Counted from the stretch's first letter, positions 1-13,190 are shown. The stretch: 64,000 bases of DNA from Agapanthus africanus (GCA_030015575.1 JASDDO010000019.1:511534986-511598985); one strand, 5' to 3'. Program-made: numbers and translations. Notes: a model not told the origin generated them from the letters alone.

Positions 1-2429
1 CCTCCAACGCTCGAACTCAAGCCGTTGCCGTCTCACCTTAAGTATGCTTACTTAGGTGAGAACGAGACCCTTCCTGTCATCATTTCGGCATCTCTAGCTC
101 CAGAGCAAGAGAAAGACCTTCTCGCGGTCTTGCACAGCAACAGGCAAGCTTTTGGCTGGTCCATGGCGGACATCAAGGGGATTAGTCCCCTGATCGTTGA
201 GCATCACATTCATCTGATGGATGATGCCAAACCAGCCCGGGATCCACAAAGACGTCTTAATCCAGTCATGAAGGAGGATGTGAAGAAGGAGATCGTCAAA
301 TGTCTAGATAGTGGTATCATTTACCCTATCTCTGATAGCCAGTGGGTTAGCCCCATTCACGTTGTCCCCAAGAAGTCGGGCATCACGGTCATAACCAACG
401 AGGCGAATGAGTTAATCCCTACTCGCACCCAAACTGGGTGGCGAGTTTGCATTGATTACAGAAAACTCAACGCCGCAACGCGGAAAGACCACTTTCCGCT
501 ACCTTTCATTGACCAGATGCTCGAACGATTGGCCGGACACGAGTACTACTGCTTTCTTGATGGCTACTTCGGCTATAATCAAATTCCCATCGCCGAAAAA
601 GACCAGGACAAGACCACTTTCACTTGTCCTTTCGGCACGTTTGCATATCGACGCATGCCCTTTGGGTTATGCAATGCGCCCGCTACCTTCCAGCGGTGTA
701 TGATGGGAATTTTTTCTGACATGGTGGAAAAATTTCTGGAGATTTTCATGGATGACTTCTCCATCTTCGGCGACTCCTTTGACGAGTGTTTGCTGCATCT
801 TGACGCTGTCCTTACCCGATGTAAGGACAAGAATCTCACTTTGAACTGGGAGAAATGCCACTTCATGGTGCGCGAAGGTATTGTCTTAGGACATATCATC
901 TCGCAAAACGGCATAGAGGTCGACAAAGCAAAGATTGAGGTCATTTCCAATCTGCCTCCTCCCCGTTGCGTCAGAGATATCCGAGCCTTCCTTGGCCATG
1001 CCGGTTTCTATAGACGGTTTATCAAGGACTTTAGCAAGATTGCTAGGCCCTTGACTCTTTTGCTGGCCAAGGATACACCATTTGACTTCAACTCGAGCTG
1101 TGTGACTGCCTTCGAGTCACTAAAACGCTCACTCATTTCTGCTCCCGTTCTTTCTTCTCCTGACTGGACGCACCCATTCGAAATTATGTGCGATGCATCC
1201 GACTTTGCCATCGGTGCTGTCCTTGGACAGCACATCAACAAGATGCCGCATGTAATCTATTACGCGAGCCGGAACCTGAACGACGCCCAACTTAACTATA
1301 CAACAACTGAGAAGGAATTCTTAGCTGTTGTATTTGCTTTAGAAAAGTTCAGGCCCTACCTCATCGGCTCTCCAGTCATTGTCTACACTGACCATTCTGC
1401 TCTGCGCCATCTTTTTGCGAAGAAAGATGCCAAATCTCGGTTAATACGTTGGATCCTCTTGCTTCAAGAGTTTGACCTTGTCATTAAGGACAAACGAGGA
1501 TGTGAAAACGTAGTTGCCGACCATCTCTCACGACTTCCTTCTTCGCCTTCGCTTGCAATTCCGATCAATGACGTTTTCCCGGATGAACAACTCTTGACAG
1601 TATCTTGCGAACCCTGGTTCGCAGATATTGTGAACTATTTGGCCACGGGATTTCTACCGACCGAATGGTCACGTCAGGACAGACTTCGCTTCTTATCCCA
1701 AGTAAAACACTTTTACTGGGACGAACCCTACTTGTTCAACTACTGTCCCGACAAGATTATTCGTCGGTGTGTCCCTGATGAGGAATTCAAGAGTGTGCTG
1801 TCATTTTGCCACGATCAAGCGTGTGGCGGGCATTTTGGGCCCAGAAAGACAGCTGAGAAGATCTTACAATGTGGTTTCTACTGGCCACAACTTTTCAAAG
1901 ACGCTCACGACTATTGCAAGACTTGCTCCCGGTGCCAACACATGGGCCGGATATCCCGGAAGAACGAGATGCCGCTCCAACCGATCTTGGTTGTGGAGAT
2001 TTTCGATGTTTGGGGGATAGACTTCATGGGGACGTTTCCCAACTCTTTTGGGAACTTGTACATCCTTCTAGCTGTTGATTACGTCTCTAAATGGGTCGAG
2101 GCTGTGCCCAGCCGGACTAACGACAACAAGGTTGTCGTTAGGTTCCTTAAACAAAACATTTTTTCCCGATTTGGGCACCCCCGAGCGATCATTAGCGACA
2201 ATGGAAGTCATTTCTGCAATAAAACTTTCGAAGCCTTAATGCGGAAATACTCCATTAATCATAAGCTTTCTACGCCCTACCACCCCCAAACCTGCGGGCA
2301 GGCCGAAGTTTCAAATCGGCAAATCAAGCAGATACTGGAGAAGACGGTTTCCAAGAACCGTAAGGATTGGTCTCTGAAACTCACTGATGCCCTTTGGGCA
2401 TTTAGAACCGCTTATAAGACCGACCTTGG
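1..2429 (+). pseudogene. Athila pol, RT-RNase H-integrase part (fossil)
   Basis: This is the pol polyprotein of element H, already in frame at the left edge ([19 protein letters not shown]). RT lies near 290-830, with the catalytic FMDD at about 745-756. RNase H lies near 1140-1540 ([14 protein letters not shown]). The integrase zinc-binding region ([14 protein letters not shown] to CSRCQ) is near 1800-1940, and the DDE core starts at WGIDFMG near 2011, with the second Asp in ISDNGSHF near 2197. Known role: copying the element's RNA into DNA and inserting it. The frame is cut at 2429 by the nested solo LTR; the integrase C-terminal sequence resumes at 4680. It is a retroelement fossil, not a host gene. 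Confidence 0.9.
2425..2429. repeat. Target-site duplication CTTGG, left copy (solo LTR I)
   Basis: CTTGG directly abuts the TG end of the nested LTR and recurs at 4680-4684 on the other side. This is the 5-bp duplication expected of LTR-element insertion. Confidence 0.9.
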
Positions 2430-4679
2430 TGTAAGTGCACGGCGGCGCCCCGGCCGTCAAACCGACCGCCAAATGCGGAAACGGTGATAAACTTTAATTT
2501 TGCGAACTTTGCAAACCGGCACCACCGCGCACTAAACAACCGAATCGGACCATTAAACTAGTTCTAGCTAAATACAAGACGGGTTAGAGATATACCGAGT
2601 GATCCGAGTCCTCCGGTCTTCTCGTCATCGTCCCGATCTCTTGCGGAAACTCCGGTCGTCGCCTCCTCGCCGGAAGGGCACCACATCGCCTGCGTCTTTT
2701 ACGGGCTCCCACCTCAATACCGAGGCAACTCGGGCGCGAAGTTGGCTGGCCGACGCGTCCAAGATTTGCTGTAGAATAGTGTAGAATACTTGTCTCTTTG
2801 GGGTTTAAGATGGTTGCCATGATGGAGGAATTTTGCACAAGGATTTTTCATGAACACTTGATGAAAAATGGAGCTTGCTAAAGAAATGAAATGGTGCATC
2901 CATCAAGGAATGAGCTCGGCCACAGAATGAATTGTGCCCACTGGAAAATTAATAAGAATGAAGCAAGCACTCTCTCTAATTGGATAAGTGAAGGAATTAA
3001 AACCAAAGGAAAATAAATTCCTTCAACAGCACACAAACATGGAGGGGGGGGCCACCACAAATCACATGAAGAATAATAATCCACCCAATAAAACATCTCT
3101 CTCCCTCCTCACAAGATATGGCCGGCCCCCACTCCACTCAAACAGTGGCCGGCCCCACTCCAATTTCCAACACCAAAACACATCAAAACCCATACCTTCA
3201 CATGTCTTAATAAATGCATCATGGAGCAAAGATGCTATCAAATCAATCCTTTTGCAATAAACCCCCCCTCCACAAAATGTTAATTGCAAACTTTCAATTA
3301 ACACCCTCCAACGAAAAGTCCGACCGGGAAGGAAAAAGAGAAAACCGGCCGGAACGGAATGCAAACTGGCAACCCCAGAAAACTGGTCCCATAATAAATT
3401 ACAGGAAAACCCCGATACTGTGCATACACACCCGCATCTGTATTCCGACCGAAATACAAATGCAAAGAGACAAAACTACACTATCAAATACTAAGATCCG
3501 GCTTAAGCCAAAGCCGGCTAGTAAAAACTGTCCGATCACGATCCGTGCAATACCGCACGTATCTGATCGAACCCTGCCATATCTCCATACGGCCTCTACA
3601 GCGTTTCGCCCGAAAGCTTGAGTAACTGAAAGTGTGGTAGACTCTAAAGACTCGTCAATACTATGGCTGTGGATTTAACCACTAGCCCGTCAGAGGTATA
3701 AGCCAATACGTAACGGGCCACCAGCTATTGACTAAAAGGGACGTCGATGAGCGAACTCATCCTGACACCCTACTGAGCCTGTCAGTGACAATATCCGTAC
3801 AGTCCGGTCCGTTCGTCTACGAGCATCGCATGTCGGGCCTAGGGGGTGGGTAAAAGTCAGACCCCCAAAAGCGGTACAAGTCGTGTCGGAGTGTAGCCCA
3901 GAACACCCTGAGATACTACTGGAATACCTACCAGTAAATCTCCTGCCTTGGCCAAGGACTTCGTGTAATGGCTCTCCTAGACACAGCGCGACCTCACCCC
4001 CAATACCGAGAGAGACGAACCCCTGAAAATCCGCTCACTGCCTCCATGTGGCTCGGGACTGTACCCAACTAAAACCTGTTTGCACGACTCCTTTGAGCCG
4101 TGGTAGGGTAGTAATCAAAGCACAGTGGGAACTCACACGAGACAAATGACGATCCCCAGATCGATGAACTAACCTGTACACATGTCACCTGGGAACTGCT
4201 ATCTGACGTCAGGTATAAGACCAACTAGCATGTTCCCGGCGAGTCCTGTCCGGTGTACTCATAACCCAATGAGCACCTGTATACATCTTAGGTGAACCAA
4301 CTGACACCAGTGGCTTGTGAGACCGGCCACCGCCCCTCGTCGGGGTCTCGACTGTATACACTAGTCTACTCTGGAGTATCGATGCCCTGTCTCGAAACTC
4401 CTACGACTAGGGACCTTTTAAGGATGTGCTTATAGACTCCAGCTCTCACTTATATGATCGCCCTCATACTGTTGGTAGTCAAGCAAGAATCCTAGGGGCT
4501 CTATCAACGTGCAATAGCGACATATCAGGTCACCTAAAGCAGTACACGATGATAAAGATAAACCAGATAGCGTACTATCATCTCGAGTAAGACTGTCCTA
4601 CCGGGATAGGTCCTCCCTCAATCATTGCAATCACGTGCCTGTGATCCAATAATTGACTCTGAGGGCACTATCTCCAACA
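2430..4679 (-). mobile_element. Solo LTR (I) of an Angela/BARE-like Copia family, nested in Athila pol
   Basis: This 2250-bp block has LTR termini (TG at 2430, CA at 4679), a perfect CTTGG duplication at both ends, and no internal coding domain. Read on the minus strand it begins TGTTGGAGATAGTGCCCTC and ends GTGCACTTACA. It shares blocks with the other Copia LTRs here, for example the stretch around 3640-4480 resembles 16850-17700. The same LTR head reappears at 18353-18404. A lone LTR with intact duplication is the usual product of recombination between the two LTRs of a full element. Small reading frames inside it look like chance. Confidence 0.9.
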
Positions 4680-4684
4680 CTTGG
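4680..4684. repeat. Target-site duplication CTTGG, right copy (solo LTR I)
   Basis: This matches 2425-2429 exactly. The Athila integrase reading continues directly after it. Confidence 0.9.
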
Positions 4685-5159
4685 CATGTCTCCCTATCGG
4701 CTTGTGTACGGAAAAGCCTGCCACCTTCCTGTCGAAATCGAGCATCGCGTATTTTGGGCGATAAAGGAGCTGAATCTGTCTCTTGAGGACGCGGGCAGCC
4801 ATCGGAAGCTGCAGTTGAACGAATTGAGCGAGCTTAGGGATGAGGCTTACGATAACGCGGTTGTCGTTAAGAATCGAACGAAGGTGTTTCATGATAAACA
4901 CCTTGTGCGCAAAACCTTCGTACCTGGTCAGCAGGTACTGCTTTACGACACCCGACTTCACTTCCATCCTGGAAAGCTCAGATCTCGCTGGAAAGGGGCG
5001 TATTTCGTGCGGAATGTGTATCCACAGGGCGCTGTGGATTTGGAGAATCCGAAGGACGGTTCACTCTTCAAGGTAAATGGACACCGATGCAAACCGTACC
5101 TTAGCGCCGAACCAACAGAGGAGCTCCTGTTCTTACAGGAGCCGGTTTACCCTGAATGA
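4680..5159 (+). pseudogene. Athila pol, integrase C-terminal part (fossil)
   Basis: Continuation of element H beyond the solo LTR. It contains GMSPYRLVYGKACHLPVEIE and the typical Athila integrase tail (LQLNELSELRDEAYDNA, then FHDKHLVRK and PGKLRSRWKGAYFV), and ends at a stop near 5159. These motifs match the C-terminal part of Athila integrases. No chromodomain is visible, which fits Athila rather than a chromovirus. Confidence 0.88.
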
Positions 5160-6844
5160 TCTTCCTCTGCCTACCTCCAAACTTCGGTTATCCAGCCACG
5201 AACAGCGGACACTGTTCCAAATAAGTTTGGGGGTATGTACAAACCGTTTTGTTTATATTTGTGTATATTCTTTTTCTTTTCTTTAAAAACAAAAACAAAT
5301 AAAATTTGCATATCACTAACCGACAATTTTGAACCTTCAAACTGATCTCTTCATGCAACGACAGTGAGGACACTGTCTAGTTTAAGTTTGGGGGTACGCT
5401 CGGTACGCATTTCTTACCTTCGCATTCATATGTATATTTTGCATCTGCATATTTAAATCCATAAAATCCATAAAAATTTGAAAATTTTCTAAAAAATATA
5501 AAAACTTTTTTGTCAAGTTAGCTTGTGGAAGAACCCGGATTCAACATTCGACGGTTTTTGTTTGAAAAATATAGGAATAACTAGATCTTATGTTTGGATT
5601 TTGAAAACCTGAAAGATAACTCTCCTTTGAAGTTAACTATAGCTGATATACGTCTTTACATCACACTACACGTGTCGTAAGATTTTGGGAATTAGACGAC
5701 AAGTCTGTCATGTTTAAACTTTTAAACAGATAAATGATTTTCTGAGGATCAAATAGGTTTGTTCTGAAATAAGTAATGTCAAGAATAGTTTATGAAGTAA
5801 AGTGAATATGAAGGAATGTTATTGATGCCATAATTGGAGCTAAGTCGGAAAAATAACCCATCTAAAACTTGATTGGAATGATTACACACCAAACCCACTA
5901 AACACGTCTTTTATCCAAAAAAGAAAATATTTGAACTGCCAGTTATATCTCCGTTCGTATTGAATCATCTGATTTTCACGACAAACTGTCTTTTATTTTT
6001 GGACCTAGGTAACTTGAGTAATTAAGTCCGCTGGGGTGTTTTTACACCTAATGCCCTAAAACCAACTGGTTTGGGTGCATTGGCCCAAAGCTCGCTAAGA
6101 AGCCTAGAAAGTCCAGTTTTAAAACAAAGTCAAGCAAGTGCTCTCTCCGAGTTAAAATTCCTAACGGTTCTTTGTGTGAGAATAATCTTGATAAAAGACA
6201 GGCTTTTAAAAATTTTTTAACGGAGATATGAAGGTTTTACTCTTTGATAAAGACTATTGCACGTTCACAGAGGTGTGTATGAAATGAAAACAAGGAAAAG
6301 GTGGAGTGAAAAATACGACTTAGTTTCCTGTTAAGGAAGATAGAAATTCTGAAGTTGAAACCTTACTGGAAAACGAAACTTGAAAAATGCTTAACTCGTT
6401 ATAAAACTTATGTGATCCTTTTAAAATTATTATCTGGGCTTTATTGTGCGACATGATGACTTTAATCGATCCTTCTGGAACTTAACGACACTATTTGCAC
6501 TGCACGTAAAGACATATAAAATCTGTAGTTAAATAAGAAGTGAGGTGTGAAAAATAAAGGTTCGATGATCTAGACTTAGGATTATAGAATTGTTATTTTC
6601 TAAAACAAAACTTTAGGGTTTGAAGCTTAGTTATTTTACAAAACCAACTTGACTGGATTTTGTGGGTAGTATCCGCTGAAAACCCTCAGGAGACAACACT
6701 CCTCCTACTAGGGACACCTAGAGGTTTAACGGCTTGTTGCACGTGCTCAGTGCAATCGTGTTCCCTGCGAAAGTGAGGTTAGGAAATTTTTTGTAAATAA
6801 ATGGGCTTTTCTCGGGACGAGCAAATGATAAGTTTGGGGGTATT
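5160..6844 (+). other. Athila 3' non-coding region with repeated purine tracts
   Basis: About 1.7 kb between pol and the 3' LTR. Some Athila elements carry an envelope-like gene here, but I see no convincing reading frame. The motif AGTTTGGGGGTA occurs three times: near 5224-5235, near 5385-5396 and next to the LTR near 6831-6842. The first two sit in a longer direct repeat (GGACACTGT followed by TAAGTTTGGGGGTA). Element K carries the reverse complement of this region at 57490-59006. Confidence 0.75.
6829..6843 (+). promoter_or_regulatory. Polypurine tract of Athila element H
   Basis: The G-rich tract (AAGTTTGGGGGTAT) lies just before the inferred LTR start. In LTR elements such a tract primes plus-strand DNA synthesis. 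Confidence 0.7.
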
Positions 6845-8416
6845 TGTTCATATCAGATTTTTGCATTTTCATACCGCCCAATTTTTATCACATTGCATAT
6901 CAGTAGATACTCTTGAGCCGTGTTTGCTAGTCAATTGCAGGATACAGGTTCCCGGTTCTAAAACGGAGAAATTCATGGAAAACACGACAAAATCCGGTTC
7001 CTGCCAACCACAGATAAAAACACGGTCTCCGCTCTTCATCCGTATGTTGCCAGATACCAGTTTAGGAGGACAAAGTGTCAAATCAATGTCATTCTCAAGC
7101 ACAAGGCTCAATGGTAGCACAAAATCCAAAAGATCTACACGGAGCTCGAGGCAACCATCCACAAAAAAAATCCACCTTTGCTCAATAGAAATTCTGGAAC
7201 AAATGGGAGAGATTTTCCAGAAAATACACACAGCAGACAAGAGGGGATAGGAGAACAGGAAAAGTGTCAGAAGACCACACCCTAAGTCGACAAGAGGGGC
7301 GCGGATCCGCGGCCATAGAGGGCTATAGGCGGCGGATCCGCGGCCGTACAGTGGCTTCAGGCAGTGACTTTTCAGGGGCAGTTTGGTCATTTCGTCAGAG
7401 TTCTGTTGGTTGCCCTAGGGTTTCATTTCGTGGCCTATAAATAGCCCAGAATTTTGAGAAGGAAGGGTCAATTTTTGTATTCTCATATTTTTGCCAAGTT
7501 TTAGTCTTGTTCTTCTTCCTCTTCTCACCTCTTCTCCAATCAAACTTGTAGTGAGCTTTTGAGTGAAGAGTGATGAATAAAGAAGACCTTTTTATCATGC
7601 TTGTCTCTTTCTTTTACTTGTTGTAATGTATTGTAATTTTAATTGTTAAGTAGTTGTTGTTATTTGTTCGATTGTTTCTTTCTTCTCTCTTTTCCTTTAT
7701 CCTTCATATGACAATGATACTTACGCTCGATCCTCGCCAAGGTGAGGTCGCAAATAGTTAGTCGTATTCTTCTAACCTTCTTCTTTCTATCTTCCTCTTT
7801 GTTTTGTTTTGTTTTTCCTTATCATGAAGTGTGAGTAGTTTTATACTTGTTAGGGTAGGATAAGGGAAGTTTGAGAGAAGGAAATCTCTCTCACTCTTTC
7901 CTTGCCCAACAACTTAAATCGACTCCCGTTAATTGAACCACAATCCGCTCCTTACGGCACCCTATCCTACATGATAGCGGTGATTCCGTAGTGAGACCGG
8001 TTGTGGTTAAATTAACCGGAGGTTATGGATAAGAGCCAAGAACGGACGGACAAGCACCAAAAGGAAGGACTATGCGTTGGAAAGCCTAGCTTATACTCGC
8101 AAGTACCTTCCTAGTCGTGCTAATCCCCGTTGTTGCCGATTACCGTAACACCGATATTAAGAGGGGCAACGGAAGATGTGGAGACTCCTAACTCAAACTA
8201 ACCTAATCCTAACCCTAACAAGCTCTCTTTAAATATCAACTTACACTTAGATAACCACAACAAAATCTGAAAACAGGACTTAACTCGTTAAAACACTTTG
8301 AAAAAGACAACCATCTCCCTGCGGACGACCCGTACTCAACCAGCTAGCTACAAGCGAAACCGTCTTGATTGCGGTATTTAAACTAGAACTTGAACACGCT
8401 CGTATCCTAACAATCA
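6845..8416 (+). repeat. 3' LTR of Athila element H
   Basis: About 1.57 kb, starting TGTTCATATC after the purine tract and ending CTAACAATCA. Its borders were set by comparison with the inverted copy at 55942-57489, where the same two ends are found. It holds GC-rich palindromes (near 7301-7350), a TATA-like stretch (CCTATAAATAG at 7434-7444) that could be the promoter, and pyrimidine-rich blocks. The right border could be four bases shorter, because both copies share ATCAC after TAACA. Confidence 0.78.
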
Positions 8417-10054
8417 CCGTGATGTTGCAGATTTGTCATGGGGGATAGCCTGGATGCAATGGTAGTACAGTTTGGTTATATTTGTACATTTGATATTGCG
8501 GGGCGAGCGTCTGACATGTGGACTGCCGTCACTTCCTGTTTGTATATTATTCTTTTGGGGCACGACCGGGCTGAGATCGATGTACCCGTTGTATATATTT
8601 TTCTTTTTTGTACTAGGATTACCCCGCGGTGGGGTGCACGGATAGCCGGGTTCTAGAGGGCAACGGGCCCGCATCTTATGGCTTTGAGACGGAGGGGGCT
8701 TTACTCTAGAATTGACGGGCTATTCGCCGCACTCGTAGGGGGTATAGGTTGACCCAAGGAGGGGTGCTCCAAGTTACCAGATTCCGTGAAGTGCAGGGTG
8801 GTCCATTCACTTTGTTGAAGGGGGCTGCCTCGCTTCAGGTTTTGGTGGGTAACTTGCACCGGGTTTTGATTGTTAAGACAACGCTATTGGATGGAGCTTG
8901 TGGAGGACTGTATTTGTGAGATCCTTTATTACCCCTGGCAAGGCGATTGTGGTAGCGATGCTTAAGTCATAATCCCAGGGTTAGCTTGTCCCTTTTGTGC
9001 GCAGATCAGAGATAGTCTTCTGCAGATTTACATTTCTTGTGCAATTGTTGAGTACAGCTGGGTTCGCCTCTACTGAGGGGACAGCTTGCTCATGTCCGCG
9101 CCCGACCACTTTTACTTAATTTTTTTCGTGAGGCATAGCTCGCCGATGCTCGTTCGTCAGAGATTCTTGAACATGCTCGACAGGGTAAAGATTCGGAGTC
9201 CTTAATTTGTGACTAAGGTGTGCTACGTTTAAGGACGCGTTTGTGTGTACCTGGTGTTGATGGGTAGAGACGCGAAATCCTAGAGCAGGCACATCAGTCA
9301 GCTTCCTGTGTTCATTCTAGTCCTCCAATATGTGACGTGACTTGTGAGATAGTTATAGGTGGGCAAGGATTGAAGAGAGAAGTTTCGGATTTCGTTCAAG
9401 GTGTCTGTATTGTTGTTAGGTTGTGTCAATCGCCGTTCTGTTTTTCTGACTCTGCGTAAATAGGATATTGGACCCCAGCTTGTCTAGAGATTTCGGAGAT
9501 GATCCAGTTAGTTCAGGTCAGGATGAGGACGGCCCAGTGTAGACAGAGGTCTTATGTCGATCGTGGTGGTCGCAGACTTGAGTTCGCAGTGGGAGATCAT
9601 GTATTCCTAAGGGTTTTTTTCTGATGAATGACGTGTTGAGTTTTGGGGAGCTTATCCCAGGATTACAGGTCTTTTTGAGATCCTTAAAGCGAGTTAGTTC
9701 CGTTGCCTTTGATTTGGCACTTCCGCCTAGGTTATTGAGTATTCACCCTGTATTCCTTGGGTCGATACTTTGCAAATACCTTCATGGCCTTTCTCACATG
9801 ATTCAGCACCAGACAATTTAGCTTGGACGCAATCTTTTCATTCACCGGCAGCCATATGTGTTAGTGGCTCGGCAGGTGGAGAAACTTCGGTCAAGGGTCT
9901 TGCCATCTGCGGAGGGTTTTCTTGGACGTAGCCGTATAGTGAGGTAATCACTTGGGAGGCTGCGAGCGAGATTTGGGAGTTTTGTACTCTTTTCTTTAAA
10001 GGTACGCTTAGTGAGAATTTTAAATTCGGGGAGGAATTTCTATAAGGGGGAGAT
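8417..10054 (+). pseudogene. Decayed Tekay pol, integrase end (fossil)
   Basis: No long reading frame survives. Short stretches near 9500-9840 recall the integrase tail of element J, including QRSYVDRGGRRLEF and VAFDLALPP. The first kilobase shows only faint similarity to the RNase H and integrase region. The block ends in the purine tract TATAAGGGGGAGAT at about 10041-10054. Confidence 0.65.
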
Positions 10055-12111
10055 TGTAACATTTTAGAAATCGTTATGCAAATTTTTTCGTTTTAGGGTA
10101 AAATTGTCGGTATTTTCCGTTTTAATACGACTGTGATCAAACATCCATATAGACTTGCCAGCACCTAGTTTAGCTAAAATAAAGCTAGTGCGCAAGCTTT
10201 GGGAGTATATGGGACGTTTTGGTTCAATTAGAATTTTTCCCTATTTTAATATTAATTTAATGTGGTTTTTACATTTTGGGTTTGGGAAATTTCTACAAAA
10301 ATTGTATCTGTTCAAATAAATCAAGTTCGAGTAAAACAAAACCTCTTTATCATATCTAGATATTCTTGTGTGAAAAGGATTTAATTTGTTAAAGAAAGGA
10401 AATGAGTGAAGAGGTGGCATGTGCATGCATATGCATTTATGTGTGCATTTATTGCAATTCTTGTTAGAACAATCCACACAAGCCTTCACAAATCCCTCAC
10501 TTCCTCACTTGGCCGAGCTCTCCTTCTTTTTTCTGCCCTTGAGCATTTCTTTCAACATTTGCATCAATTCAAAGCTCAATAAATCTCCAAAATTCCGAAA
10601 ATAAATCACAAAAATACCCCAAGTCTTGATTTTTGCTTCTTGATCACTTGGAGCTAGGAAAGCGTGGATCTTGGGAGCAAGTTTTGGTAGGTAAAATCCC
10701 TAATCTGTTAATTAGGACTCTTTATGATGTATAGCTCGTTGGTTATTGTTTAGAACATTTTAACTATCGATTAATGTGATATCGTTTTATTTAGTGTCTT
10801 TTTAGAATTCTGGGATCTGCTCTGACCTGGAAATTTTACTGTGTAACCAAACAAGATTGTAGTGATGTACTAGTGAATGTAAGACCTCACCTGAGACACG
10901 AGACCCAACCCACCGGCTTTGGCCAGCGACCCTTTGGCGAATTCCGGCGACACCGGTTTTGGAGGGGATATGGATGTTGGTTTTTTTGTGGGTAGTTGTC
11001 TACTGTGGTGTAACGGTGTTTGGTACTGTTTAATTTTTGAGTAATTACAGTATGCAAAATATGGGATCGTTTTCCTATAATCTAGTGTTTTGTGTTCGCG
11101 CGATACGTTATACGACACGGATCGTGCACTTAGTGTGATTTTGCTCTTAGGTTGTTTTCGTCGTGTCGCTACACACGTTAGCCACAATACGAACACTTGA
11201 GAGTATGTTTTGTGTTGTTGCGTCGGTTAAATATAGTTTGTGTGTGTTTTGGGTCTATTATTAATATATACTTGCTTTATTGTTTTAAAGTGGTAGAGTC
11301 GCAGCCAGGGACTTCGGACACTGCTACAAGAGGAAAACAAGTGGTTGGCTTCACTTAGCCAGGAGCGTTGGTGAGTAGATTTAACATCTACAAGGGAATC
11401 GCCCGCATGGCGTTATGCGTCTGGGCTAGAAATGTTATATTTTGTCTCATATTCTATTGCATAATTCGAGTTGCGCATACAACCTATCGCTTAGTTACTT
11501 GTTGTGCTTGGACTAGTATCCTTAGGACACTGCACTATTGTTGATGGCTTGTGTTGCACGAGCACTGATTGTATGCCACACACCGTCAATAATTGCCATG
11601 ACACGCACAACACCCTTATAGATATGATAGTGTTTAGTTAGGGACATTGAGACATTAATTCATATTTCTTTATTCATATGACTTATAGCATACCTGTATA
11701 CCTATATGCTTACACATATGCCCTGACATGCTTACATACTAGTTACCCATATACCTATAGGGTAGTGTACCAGTAGTGATAGATATATACACATATGAGA
11801 CATAGCTACATGTACATATGGCATACATAAATATATATACCTGGAGGGTATTATGATAAGCATAGAGACATACATTGCTACAGATACATTTACATCATAC
11901 ATACTTTCATATGGACACACATACCTTGCTATACCGACATGGTTACGCATGATATATATTTAATAACTTGTTGCAGTAAATAACGGTATTCCTTTATAAG
12001 CTCATATCACTGTTTCATGCTGCATATGTTACATTCTTGGATTTCCTATGATGTTCTCTGATATTGTTACTCCTAAGTATATATAACAGTGGAGTGGGAC
12101 GCTGTTATATA

Positions 12112-12142
<31 letters not shown>
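12112..12142. repeat. AT microsatellite inside Tekay LTR
   Basis: A run of about 15 AT units, bracketed by two copies of AGTGGAGTGGGACGCT (near 12090 and 12145). The repeat pair suggests a local duplication around the AT run. Confidence 0.85.
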
Positions 12143-12145
<3 letters not shown>

Positions 12146-12977
12146 TGGAGTGGGACGCTAATATATATGTATTGATTCATGCAGTTATACGTATTCATTT
12201 CTTGATGTTTTCTGGATTTGAGGACCGTGGTAGTTTCATGAAATTATGCCTTATTTGAAAAACCCGGTTTCTCTTGATATGATATTTCTGCAGCCACCAT
12301 GGGTTTTATCGGTTCTGATTATATACACGATTCGAGGAGCGGTAGGAACCGTCTGCGGGTACATGGTAGGGCCCGGAGGTACCCGGGGAAAGACGATTGA
12401 TGGACCTTCCCGATTGAGCCTGGCAGAGGAACCATACACTCCGGTGACAGTACCTATGACTCGGCGGTTATCGTGGGGATACCGACCGGGGTCATGTAAG
12501 TATGGATACGTCGAGAGACGAGGGTCAGAGCTAGGCACTCGAGCTTTTCGGTATAGCGTATAATACGTACCTATCAGAGGGCCAGTCATGGTGACAGCAC
12601 ATGATATATCAGTATTTCGGTGTCGATGCTTGACACTTGTTTCATGATATTTTGGGTGTCGATGTTAGACACTCACCTTATATGAAACATACTTGATACT
12701 GATATTGTACACACATGATATGTGGGATATACTCATATTGTACATACATGATATGTGAGATCTACTTGATGTGGTACATTCGAGGTATATGGGATATACT
12801 TGATGTTGGACATTCAGGATATATGAGATTTACATGATATGAGAGCCAATTTAGGGGCTGATTTGTGGAATTTGGGAATTGGATTGTCTTGTTGGATTTT
12901 GGTCCTACCACGAGGTTAGGATTTCCGTGGGAATGACATATTTTATTCCATACTCCACATTTATTGTTTATGCACTG

Positions 12978-13190
12978 CTTCATGTATTAGTTGTACCTGA
13001 TAGAGTACTTTCCATGACTGTTGCATTTACATACTATTATATGCATTGTTTCATGTATTATTTGCACCTGATAGAGTACCTTACATGATTATTGCATGCC
13101 GATTGTCATATTATTTCTTCATGTATTAGTAGTACCTGCTAGCGTACCTTTTATGACTGATGCATTACATATGACCATTCATTGCTTTTA
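12978..13190 (+). repeat. Short tandem repeats in Tekay LTR G, about 70-bp unit
   Basis: The block TTCATGTATTA followed by TACCTGATAGAGTAC recurs three times, near 12980, 13050 and 13118, so the unit is 68-71 bp. The units are diverged. The LTRs of element J carry a different tandem array with a 70-bp unit. Confidence 0.7.

Larger units (their letters stand above)
1..8416 (+). mobile_element. Athila-type Ty3/Gypsy retrotransposon (element H), 5' part outside window
   Basis: The window opens inside the pol gene. In order one sees reverse transcriptase, RNase H, integrase, a long non-coding 3' stretch, a purine tract and a 3' LTR. The RT-RH-INT order identifies Ty3/Gypsy. The wording of RT and integrase ([30 protein letters not shown]) is that of the Athila lineage as I know it. 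A solo Copia LTR (2430-4679) interrupts the integrase region. The visible pol otherwise reads well, so the element is not very old, but it is not whole in this window. It appears to have landed in the pol region of a Tekay element that resumes at 8417. Confidence 0.88.

Noticed and set aside
3640-4480. Stretch with blocks repeated across the window, first suspected to be rRNA-like
   Set aside because: The blocks are the shared body of the Copia LTRs (compare 16850-17700, 19540-20300, 22980-23760); no rRNA core motif was recognised.
7140-7390. Frames of 149 and 173 codons on opposite strands near the Athila LTR
   Set aside because: They are within the LTR of H, and the counterpart in K does not keep them open in the same way.
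12246-12589. Overlapping reading frames of about 105 and 112 codons on both strands
   Set aside because: They lie inside a Tekay LTR, have no recognisable domain, and the related LTR of J shows the same stretch without a kept frame.
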